From: Phycisphaerales bacterium
GTDB taxonomy: Bacteria > Planctomycetota > Phycisphaerae > Phycisphaerales > UBA1924
Direction: 5' to 3'
DNA length: 9,862 nucleotides
NCBI GenBank assembly: GCA_003511945.1
Contig: DOJA01000003.1
Location: 1-9,862, forward strand
Positions 1 through 5,462 of the stretch are shown here, piece after piece (the first letter of the stretch is position 1; each line of letters opens with the position of its first letter). The translations under genes were made by a program, and so were the position numbers. The notes below the pieces were generated by a model that was given only the letters and a program-made list of their open reading frames with translations, ran no database searches and was not told where the DNA came from.

Positions 1-1
1 G

Positions 2-529
2 GGGTCGGGGCGGGCGCCGAGTGCGGAGGAGGTGCTGGGCGTCATCAAGGAGCTGAACCCTCGCCTGTTCGAGCGCCTCGAGCGCGTCCGGGCCGCGGAT
101 GAGGAAGCATTCAACGGGATGCTCCGCGAGGCCTCCGAACGAGTGCACCAGTTCGTGCGCGAGCGGCGGGAGAACCCGGACCTGTTCCAGTCGCGCGTGC
201 AGGCGATGCGCCTCGAGCGTCAGGCGGGGGAGCAGGCCCGGCGGGCGCACGCGGCGGCGGAGAGCGACCGGCCCGGCGCCGAAGCGGAGCTGCGCGCGAC
301 CGTCTCCCGCCTGTTCGACCAGCGAGCGAAGGTGCAGGCGAGCGAGATCGAGCGACTGGGCACCCGGCTGGACGACGCGCGGAAGCGCTTCGAGGTGATG
401 GTCGGGAACCGTGAGCGGTTCATCGAGCAGCACACGAAGGAACTGATGGACCGGGCGGCCCGAGGCGCGGAGCCCGAGGAGCCCGACGGGAGCACCCCCC
501 GGCCCGGAGACGGCTCGCCGCCGCGCTGA
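2..529 (+). CDS. Partial charged alpha-helical protein of unknown function (5' end missing)
   Basis: I do not recognise a named family. The frame is open from base 2 to the TGA at 527-529, giving at least 175 residues. A GTG at 32 could serve as a start, but the purine-rich stretch before it (ggagga, 25-30) leaves a one-base spacer, far too short for a ribosome binding site. The gene more likely begins left of the window. The visible part is almost wholly helical and rich in Arg, Glu and Ala (for example RLERVRAADEEAF and RLGTRLDDARKRFEVM), ending in a disordered Pro/Gly/Glu tail of about 25 residues. Its general style, with a motif like ENPDLFQ followed by long amphipathic helices, resembles uncharacterised, often membrane-anchored, planctomycete proteins and loosely the CpxP/Spy-type helical periplasmic proteins; this is impression, not a family assignment. 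Any signal peptide or membrane anchor would lie outside the window. It ends 46 bases before murQ, so the two could be cotranscribed. Confidence 0.7.
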   Translation, partial: GSGRAPSAEEVLGVIKELNPRLFERLERVRAADEEAFNGMLREASERVHQFVRERRENPDLFQSRVQAMRLERQAGEQARRAHAAAESDRPGAEAELRATVSRLFDQRAKVQASEIERLGTRLDDARKRFEVMVGNRERFIEQHTKELMDRAARGAEPEEPDGSTPRPGDGSPPR

Positions 530-561
530 GCCGACCGAACAGACCCCCTCGCGCCCGCGCG

Positions 562-567
562 TACACT
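562..567 (+). promoter_or_regulatory. Candidate -10 element immediately upstream of murQ
   Basis: The hexamer TACACT fits the TAnnnT pattern and is an AT-richer island in a GC-rich spacer. It ends eight bases before the murQ ATG, so a start of transcription at the usual 6-7 base distance would fall within a base or two of the ATG and make the message leaderless. This agrees with the absence of any purine-rich ribosome binding site before murQ. No convincing -35 hexamer is visible at 16-18 bases. A chance match is possible. Confidence 0.3.
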
Positions 568-575
568 GGCCCGCG

Positions 576-1535
576 ATGAGCCAGCCGCTCGGAGGCATCT
601 CGAGCATCCCGGACCGCTCCGGACTGCTGACGGAGCAGCGGAACGAGAAGTCCGTCGCGCTGGACTCGATGAGTGTCGCCGACATCCTGCGCCTGATGAA
701 CGAGGAGGACGCTTCGGTCGCGGGCGCGGTGCGTCGCGCGCTGCCCGAGGTCGCCTCGTTCGTCGAAGCGGCGATCCCCCGTCTGCGCGCGGGCGGGCGC
801 CTGATCTACATCGGCGCCGGGACCAGCGGGCGCCTGGGGGTGCTGGACGCCAGCGAGTGCCCGCCGACCTTCTGCACCGAGCCGCGCCAGGTTGTGGGGA
901 TCATCGCGGGGGGCGACGGCGCGCTGCGCCGCTCCAGCGAGGGCGCCGAGGACGACCCGCGCGGGGCCGAGGGCGCGCTCACGGAACTCGGCGTGGGCCC
1001 CGGCGACGCGGTGCTGGGCGTGGCGGCCGGGGGCACCACCCCCTTCGTGCTGGGCGGGCTCTCGACCGCCCATGAGCGCGGGGCGGTGACGGGTCTGCTT
1101 TCCTGCGCACCGGGGCCGGCGCCCGCGTTCCTTCGGCACCACATCCTGGTGGAGACCGGCGCCGAGGTGCTGACGGGTTCAACCCGCCTCAAGGCGGGCA
1201 CCGCGACCAAGATGGTGCTCAACATGATCTCGACCAGCGCCTTCGTTCGCCTGGGAAAGTGCTACGAGAACCTGATGATCGACCTCCGCGCCAGCAACGC
1301 CAAACTGCGCGACCGGGCGGTGCGGATCGTCGGCGCCCTGTGCGGCCTTTCCCGTGAGGAGGGCGCGGAGTTGATCGACCGCGCCCGCGGCTCAGTCAAG
1401 CACGCGGTGCTCATGGCCCGCGCCGGGTGCTCCTACGAGGACGCCGACCGGCGATTGGCGCGCTCACGCGGGGAGCTCCGCGAGGGGCTCCGGGGGGGGC
1501 TCCGCGCGACGCCCGAGGGCGCCGACGGGGCTTGA
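576..1535 (+). CDS. murQ: N-acetylmuramic acid 6-phosphate etherase MurQ
   Basis: MurQ is a cytoplasmic lyase of the SIS (sugar isomerase) superfamily. It cleaves the D-lactyl ether of MurNAc 6-phosphate to give GlcNAc 6-phosphate and D-lactate, in peptidoglycan amino-sugar recycling or uptake. The 319-residue product has the expected length (about 300). It shows the family N-terminus LLTEQRNEKS (17-26), the sugar-phosphate loop IYIGAGTSGRLGVLDASECP (77-96), the EGAEDD motif (122-127) and the TGSTRLKAGTATKMVLNMIS block near residue 200. By alignment from memory with E. coli MurQ, Glu94 and Glu125 match catalytic Glu83 and Glu114. The second SIS loop reads AAGGTTPFV where E. coli has AASGRTPYV. 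The C-terminal helical domain is present, followed by a short Gly/Arg-rich tail that includes an 8-base G run (1492-1499). No ribosome binding site is visible, and the first ATG agrees with the family N-terminus. No anmK, nagZ or murP is in view. Confidence 0.96.
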   Translation: MSQPLGGISSIPDRSGLLTEQRNEKSVALDSMSVADILRLMNEEDASVAGAVRRALPEVASFVEAAIPRLRAGGRLIYIGAGTSGRLGVLDASECPPTFCTEPRQVVGIIAGGDGALRRSSEGAEDDPRGAEGALTELGVGPGDAVLGVAAGGTTPFVLGGLSTAHERGAVTGLLSCAPGPAPAFLRHHILVETGAEVLTGSTRLKAGTATKMVLNMISTSAFVRLGKCYENLMIDLRASNAKLRDRAVRIVGALCGLSREEGAELIDRARGSVKHAVLMARAGCSYEDADRRLARSRGELREGLRGGLRATPEGADGA

Positions 1536-1541
1536 AGAGCC

Positions 1542-1556
1542 GCGGCGCTGAGCCGC
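1542..1556. terminator. Short GC stem-loop at the murQ / symporter convergent junction
   Basis: GCGGC (1542-1546), a five-base loop, and GCCGC (1552-1556) form a five-pair hairpin filling most of the 20-base gap between two convergent genes and touching the symporter stop codon. It has no T run on either side, so it is not a classic intrinsic terminator. It could still help end transcription on both strands or may be chance in GC-rich DNA. Confidence 0.2.
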
Positions 1557-3310
1557 TACTTCACATCCTTGCCTTCCACCACATCGGTGATCGGCGGGGC
1601 GGCGTGCGACGCCATCTGGCCCGAGCGCAGGCGACGGGTGTAGTCCTTGTACGACCGCATGGCCTGCGCCCCGAAGATCAGCATGATCGGGATGTTCGCA
1701 AAGAGCATCACGCCCGTGCCCAGCGCGGTGAAGGCGTCGAGCTCCTGGTCGGTCTTGATGAACGGGAGCGTGGATGCAAAGACGAAGAAGCAGTAGAGCA
1801 CCTTGTAGGGCATCACCGACTTCTTGCCCAGCATGAAGATCATGCCCTGCTCGCCGTAGTAGTACCAGGAGATGATCGTCGAGACGGCGAAGAGCCAGCA
1901 GGCGGCCGTGACGATCCACATGCCCATGCCCGGCTGCACGCGGTCGAAGGCGTAGCCCGTCAGCGCCGCCCCGGTGAGGTTCATGTGGAGCCCCGGTCCG
2001 GCGACTTCAGGCGCCGTCGGGGACGCGTGGGGGGTCCAGTTGATCCGCAGCGCGTCGCCCTCCTCGACGATCGTCCCGTTCACCTTGTGGAGGTCGCGCC
2101 CCGTGTCCTCGTCCAGGGCGCCCTTGACCAGCAGGAACACCTCGTCGTTGGCGCGCCACACCTGGCTGACCTTCGCCTCCGCGGCGTCCTTGGCGGGCAC
2201 GCCGACCGTCAGCGGCACCCATGTCCCGGGGGTCGGCCCCGCCGCCATGACGGGGGTGTTCTCGAACACCGCCGCCGGTTCGCGGTTCCAGGCGCCGCTG
2301 GAGAGAACCACCAGCGCCGTCAGGGTGCAGACGACGATGGTGTCGATGAAGGGCTCGAGCCCCGCGACAATTCCCTCACGCGCGGGCTCGTCGGTCTTGG
2401 CCGCCGAGTGCGCGATGGGCGAGGATCCCTGGCCCGCTTCGTTCGAGAAGAGCGCCCGCTTCATGCCCCAGAGGAAGGCGTAGCCGAAGGTGCCCCCGAG
2501 GAACGCGCCGGCGGGGGCGGCGGACTCCCCGCCCAGGAACGGCGGCAGCGCCGAGACCACGATCAGCCGGAGCATCGCGGGGACCTCCCCGATGTTCATC
2601 GCCAGCACATAGAACGCCCCCAGCAGGTACAGCACGCACATGAAGGGCACGAGCCGTCCGGTCACCGCGCCGATCCGCTTGATGCCCCCGATGATGACCA
2701 GCCCGACCAGGACCGTGATGACGATGCCCACCGCCGGCTCCGGGACGGAGGGGAAGTAGGTCTTGGTGATCTTGGCCACATTCCAGGCCTGGAACATGTT
2801 CCCGCCCGTGAGCGTGGAGATGATGAGCGTGATGCAGAAGATCCACCCCACCGCCTTGCCGACCCCGCCCAGGCCCCACTTCTCGAAGCCCCGCGCCGCG
2901 ACCCACATCGGACCGCCGTGGGGGTTCTCGGGGTCGCTGGTGTTGCGGTAGAGCATGGAGAGGGTGACCTCTGTGCTCTTGATCATCATCCCGACCGCCG
3001 CGACCACCCACATCCAGAACACCGCGCCCGGCCCGCCCAGCGAGACCGCGACCGCGACGCCCGCGATGTTCCCCAGCCCGACCGTGCCCGAGAGCGCTGT
3101 CGAGAGGGCCTGGAAGTGGTTGATGGCGCCGGGGTCGTGCTTGTCGTCGTACTTCCCGCGGATGACCTGCACGCCGTGCGTCAGCGCGTGGTACTGGCCG
3201 AAACCGCTCCAGACGGTGAACAGCACGCCCACCGCGAGCACGATGTACAGGACGATGTCGTGCCAGAGCACGCCGTTCACGACATTCAGGGCGTCCATGA
3301 CTGCTTGCAT
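1556..3310 (-). CDS. Alanine/glycine:cation symporter (AGCS family) with large extra loop
   Basis: This is an inner-membrane, sodium-coupled amino-acid transporter of the AGCS (sodium:alanine symporter) family, expected to import alanine, glycine or a similar amino acid. The 584-residue protein shows the unwound first core helix with TVGLGNIAGVAVAVSLGGPG (76-95), the family signature GGPGAVFWMWVVAAVG (92-107), GGPMWVAARG (132-141), and the FSNEAGQGSSPIAHSAA segment (288-304) that lines the substrate site. About eleven hydrophobic helices can be seen. Family members are usually about 450-500 residues. The excess is an insertion of about 100 residues (roughly 342-443, bases 1982-2287) between the helix ending in LSSGAWN and the next one starting near GMGMWIVTAACWLF. 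The start at 3310 is supported by GGAG (bases 3319-3322) eight bases upstream; a second ATG four codons in is possible. The substrate (Ala, Gly, Gln) cannot be told from sequence alone. Confidence 0.94.
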   Translation of the reverse strand: MQAVMDALNVVNGVLWHDIVLYIVLAVGVLFTVWSGFGQYHALTHGVQVIRGKYDDKHDPGAINHFQALSTALSGTVGLGNIAGVAVAVSLGGPGAVFWMWVVAAVGMMIKSTEVTLSMLYRNTSDPENPHGGPMWVAARGFEKWGLGGVGKAVGWIFCITLIISTLTGGNMFQAWNVAKITKTYFPSVPEPAVGIVITVLVGLVIIGGIKRIGAVTGRLVPFMCVLYLLGAFYVLAMNIGEVPAMLRLIVVSALPPFLGGESAAPAGAFLGGTFGYAFLWGMKRALFSNEAGQGSSPIAHSAAKTDEPAREGIVAGLEPFIDTIVVCTLTALVVLSSGAWNREPAAVFENTPVMAAGPTPGTWVPLTVGVPAKDAAEAKVSQVWRANDEVFLLVKGALDEDTGRDLHKVNGTIVEEGDALRINWTPHASPTAPEVAGPGLHMNLTGAALTGYAFDRVQPGMGMWIVTAACWLFAVSTIISWYYYGEQGMIFMLGKKSVMPYKVLYCFFVFASTLPFIKTDQELDAFTALGTGVMLFANIPIMLIFGAQAMRSYKDYTRRLRSGQMASHAAPPITDVVEGKDVK

Positions 3311-3359
3311 CGGGGGTGCTCCAGGGGACTGTCAGAGCGGGTTCGGCATCCGGTCGTGC

Positions 3360-3365
3360 TATCAT
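3360..3365 (+). promoter_or_regulatory. Candidate -10 element for the plus-strand gene at 3438
   Basis: TATCAT matches five of six consensus -10 positions and lies on the plus strand, overlapping the -10 of the divergent symporter promoter. No acceptable -35 is seen 16-18 bases upstream. If both are used, the two polymerases would compete for the same DNA. Confidence 0.28.
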
Positions 3366-3389
3366 GCCGGTTTGGGATGATCTTCGCAA
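3361..3389 (-). promoter_or_regulatory. Candidate sigma-70-type promoter of the symporter gene
   Basis: Read on the minus strand, TTGCGA (3384-3389) is followed after exactly 17 bases by CATGAT (3361-3366). Each hexamer matches the consensus at four of six positions and the spacer is optimal. Transcription would begin near 3354, leaving a leader of about 43 bases that includes the GGAG ribosome binding site. This is the best-formed promoter in the window. Confidence 0.45.
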
Positions 3390-3437
3390 TCGTCCCGAAC
3401 AGAGGCCCACCCCCATCCCGGAACTCCCGACGCTCAG

Positions 3438-4481
3438 ATGCGACGCGCTTCGATCGACGAAACCCTGACCCGACACTCGATCGACGGCTTCGAGTTCCCC
3501 CTGGGCGTCCACCCCGTGGAGCCCATGAAGCCCGTCCCGGGGTACACCGTGCAGTTCGAGGCCGCCGACGGGGGCGGGACCGGTCCGGACATCGGCTACG
3601 GGGCCGCCTTCGAGGACTGGGAGGAGTGGCCCGACCGTTTCGTCTACGACATCCTCGTGAGCGCCTCGCGGGTGCGTTCGTTGTGCCGGGTGCTCTTTGC
3701 GATGCTGCCCGGGCGGGTGTTCCCGATCCTGGATCACCTGGGCCACGACGCCTACCGCGACATCGACCCCTACCTCGCCTATGCCCCCGTGGGCATCGAG
3801 AAGTTCTACGAGGGCGTGGGCGACGCGGGGGACTGGCTGTTCGAGGACGGGATGGTCGGCTTCGGGGCCATGTCGCTGGACCCCTTCTTCTATGTGTTTG
3901 TGGACGAGCACAAGGTGGTGACCGTCCGGGTCGAGGCGGGCATGAAGGACCGGCTCGAGCGGGCGTTGGGCTCGTTCGACCTGGCTCCCGTGGAGGAGAT
4001 CAAGGCCGCCGACGCGGCCGAGCACGAGCACCGCACCGTGCTGCCCGCGCCCGAGCAGAAGCCCGAGGCGCCGACCTCCGACGAGCTCATCGAGCGGCTC
4101 CGCGACCTGTGGGAACTGCAACTGAACATCGACCCGGCGACAAACCTCGACCACGAAGGGCACGAGCTGGGGATCACGCCCTGGCAGTGCGTGGCCCGGT
4201 GCTCGGACGACGAGGCGGAGTCGGATGTCTACGCCGAGGTGGTCCTGACCGCGGGGAACCTGCAGAACGCCGAGCGTCTGGCGGCCAAGGCGGCGGCGGA
4301 GGCCTCCGGCCCCAAGCGCGAGTGGGACTCCATCGACATCATCCGCGCTGACCGGGTTCCGCCCGAACAGGTCCGCGAGTGGCTGGGGCGCGACCCCGGC
4401 GACGCCACCCGGGCCGAGGGTGTGCTCGATGTCCGCTGGCTGAGCGACGAGATGGACGCGCCCGGCGTTCCGGGCGAGTGA
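3438..4481 (+). CDS. Unrecognised two-part soluble protein
   Basis: I do not recognise a family. The product is 347 residues, acidic, with no signal peptide and no membrane helix, so probably cytoplasmic. The N-terminal part (about 1-182) looks like a folded alpha/beta unit rich in aromatic residues: AFEDWEEWPDRFVYDILVSA (57-76), HDAYRDIDPYLAYAPVGIEK (103-122) and FYEGVGDAGDWLFEDGMV (123-140). A Pro/Glu-rich linker (about 183-212) leads to a smaller C-terminal unit (about 213-347) with ELIERLRDLWELQLNID, a strand-like WQCVARCSDDEAESDVYAEV (249-268), an Ala-rich helix and a QVREWLG helix. The ATG at 3438 is the first possible start after an in-frame stop at 3378-3380. No ribosome binding site precedes it. 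Composition and codon choice match its neighbours, which argues for a native gene. It is divergent from the symporter, but nothing shows a shared task. Confidence 0.88.
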   Translation: MRRASIDETLTRHSIDGFEFPLGVHPVEPMKPVPGYTVQFEAADGGGTGPDIGYGAAFEDWEEWPDRFVYDILVSASRVRSLCRVLFAMLPGRVFPILDHLGHDAYRDIDPYLAYAPVGIEKFYEGVGDAGDWLFEDGMVGFGAMSLDPFFYVFVDEHKVVTVRVEAGMKDRLERALGSFDLAPVEEIKAADAAEHEHRTVLPAPEQKPEAPTSDELIERLRDLWELQLNIDPATNLDHEGHELGITPWQCVARCSDDEAESDVYAEVVLTAGNLQNAERLAAKAAAEASGPKREWDSIDIIRADRVPPEQVREWLGRDPGDATRAEGVLDVRWLSDEMDAPGVPGE

Positions 4482-4483
4482 CG

Positions 4484-4498
4484 CCCCCCCCCCCCCCC
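4484..4498. repeat. 15-base homopolymeric C tract between convergent genes
   Basis: Fifteen consecutive C residues begin three bases after the stop codon of the gene ending at 4481, inside the 32-base gap to the convergent rsbW-like gene. It is non-coding. Such a run is prone to slippage in replication and sequencing, so its true length is uncertain. The G-rich strand could form a quadruplex-like structure. No intrinsic terminator is visible beside it. Confidence 0.9.
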
Positions 4499-4513
4499 GC
4501 GAAACGCCCCGGC

Positions 4514-4948
4514 TCAGTCGTCCTGCGGCTTCTGATAAACCATCGTGACGCGGTTGCCGCGGTCGTTGTACTCGACCTGCGTCATGTATGCCTTCATCAG
4601 CATGACCCCGCGTCCGTGGGGCAGTTCGAGCCGGTCCTCGTGCGTGGGGTCGGGGACGGCGTCGGGGGTGAACCCGGGGCCACGGTCCTCGACAACGATG
4701 CGGACCGAGCCGCGGGAGACGGTCCAGTCGACGAGAACAGGTTCGTCGGGCAGGTGCTTGTGCCCGTGCCTGAAGGCGTTGAAGACGGCCTCTTCGAGCG
4801 CGAGCCGGATGGCGAACTGGGCGGCTTCGGGGTAGCCGTGGGTGGACGCGGCCTCGAGAATCTCGCGCTCGACGGCACGGATAGAGTCCGGCTCGTTGAG
4901 CAGACTCACCTTTGCGTTGGATCGGGCTCGTGGCTGGCCGCCGGCCAT
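4514..4948 (-). CDS. RsbW-like anti-sigma factor / serine kinase (HATPase domain)
   Basis: This cytoplasmic GHKL-type ATPase fits the anti-sigma kinases RsbW and SpoIIAB, which bind a sigma factor or other target and phosphorylate a STAS-domain antagonist. The 144-residue protein is essentially one HATPase domain. It shows the N box ALEEAVFNAFRHGH (50-63, with Asn57 for Mg-ATP), the G1 box EDRGPGF (87-93), a mobile lid (about 94-110), and the G2 box HGRGVMLMKAYM (111-122). There is no histidine-kinase dimerisation domain. It follows the STAS gene by 40 bases on the same strand, the classic rsbV-rsbW order, so the neighbour is the likely phosphorylation substrate. No sigma factor follows, so the regulated target is unknown. 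A perfect AGGAGGT lies 15 bases before the ATG, a longer spacing than usual, and there is no other in-frame start between them. Confidence 0.9.
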   Translation of the reverse strand: MAGGQPRARSNAKVSLLNEPDSIRAVEREILEAASTHGYPEAAQFAIRLALEEAVFNAFRHGHKHLPDEPVLVDWTVSRGSVRIVVEDRGPGFTPDAVPDPTHEDRLELPHGRGVMLMKAYMTQVEYNDRGNRVTMVYQKPQDD

Positions 4949-4963
4949 CGGTGATTCGTGGTG

Positions 4964-4970
4964 ACCTCCT
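4964..4970 (-). promoter_or_regulatory. Strong but distant ribosome binding site of the rsbW-like gene
   Basis: On the minus strand this reads AGGAGGT, the full anti-Shine-Dalgarno complement, the only such perfect match noted before a gene here. It sits 15 bases from the ATG at 4948, against a usual 5-10. The codons between (GGT CAC CAC GAA TCA CCG) hold no alternative start. Confidence 0.5.
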
Positions 4971-4988
4971 GCGCGACCCCGGGCGGGC

Positions 4989-5348
4989 TCAGCGGAAGCT
5001 GGCGAAGGCCTGCTCCGTGGAGTCGTGGATGTCGAACAGCTTGTTGAGCTTGGTGATGACGAAGACCTCGTAGATCTGCGGATCGATGTTCGCCAGCCGC
5101 AGTTGGCCCTTCTTCGCCTTCATGCGGTTGTGGATGGTGATGAGCGTCCCCAGCGCGGCGCTCGACAGATGGTCGACATTCGAGAAGCTGATGACCAGGC
5201 GCGGGGCCGACTCCGAATCGATGAGCGAGGAGATCTCCTCCCCGATCTGCTGGATGTTGGCCTCGTCGAGGATGTTGCGGTCCACGAACTCGACATGGAC
5301 CACCCCGTCCTGCTTGCGGACTCTCAGGCGGGCGTCGGCTTGTGCCAT
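4989..5348 (-). CDS. RsbV-like STAS-domain anti-anti-sigma factor
   Basis: A single STAS domain of 119 residues, the size of RsbV and SpoIIAA. In the unphosphorylated form such proteins bind the RsbW-type kinase and release its target; phosphorylation on a conserved serine or threonine blocks this. Visible features are the first strands (LRVRKQDGVVHVEFVD), the helix NIQQIGEEISSLID, the strand RLVISFSNVDHLSSAALGTL with adjacent Ser62-Ser63 at the phospho-acceptor loop, and a C-terminal part with LRLANIDPQIYEVFVITKLN and the LFDIHDSTEQAFASF end typical of the family. The frame stays open upstream to 5408, but I chose the ATG at 5348 because STAS homology begins just after it, a GGAG lies 11 bases upstream, and a TATACT -10 element lies between the two starts. 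It leads a two-gene unit with the downstream kinase. Confidence 0.92.
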   Translation of the reverse strand: MAQADARLRVRKQDGVVHVEFVDRNILDEANIQQIGEEISSLIDSESAPRLVISFSNVDHLSSAALGTLITIHNRMKAKKGQLRLANIDPQIYEVFVITKLNKLFDIHDSTEQAFASFR

Positions 5349-5381
5349 GAGGGCGGGATCTCCGGGCGGCGGTTCAGGCGG

Positions 5382-5387
5382 AGTATA
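5382..5387 (-). promoter_or_regulatory. Candidate -10 element of the rsbV-rsbW pair
   Basis: On the minus strand this reads TATACT, five of six consensus positions, standing out in a GC-rich spacer. Transcription would begin near 5375 and give a leader of about 27 bases before the ATG at 5348. No good -35 hexamer is seen at 16-18 bases, so an activator or an alternative sigma factor may be involved, possibly the one this pair controls. Confidence 0.4.
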
Positions 5388-5462
5388 GCCGAAACCCGCG
5401 CGCTCCACGGCGGGGGCGCGCCGTTCCGGGTCCTGGGTTGGGCGATCGACGGCGGGAGGGCC

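Noticed and set aside
3364..3468. Short plus-strand ORF (34 codons, starting ATGCCGGTTTGG) overlapping the start of the 3438 gene
   Set aside because: No ribosome binding site, its ATG overlaps the candidate -10 element, and there is no evidence that it is translated. A regulatory upstream ORF cannot be excluded.
2376..4163. Minus-strand open frame of 595 codons across the 3438 gene and symporter start
   Set aside because: It crosses the divergent promoter region and runs out of frame through both genes; no family resemblance.
1427..4351. Plus-strand open frame of 974 codons crossing the symporter gene
   Set aside because: It is antisense to a clear AGCS transporter and out of frame with the gene at 3438. 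The product is an Arg/His/Asp/Gly-rich low-complexity string, typical of shadow frames in GC-rich DNA.
5349..5408. Upstream extension of the STAS gene by 20 residues
   Set aside because: The extension is Pro/Gly-rich, lacks STAS homology, and would begin upstream of the probable -10 element at 5382-5387.
5407..5424. Stem-loop ACGGC/GCCGT downstream of the secretin as a terminator
   Set aside because: Only five pairs, an eight-base loop and no T run; not distinguishable from chance in this composition.
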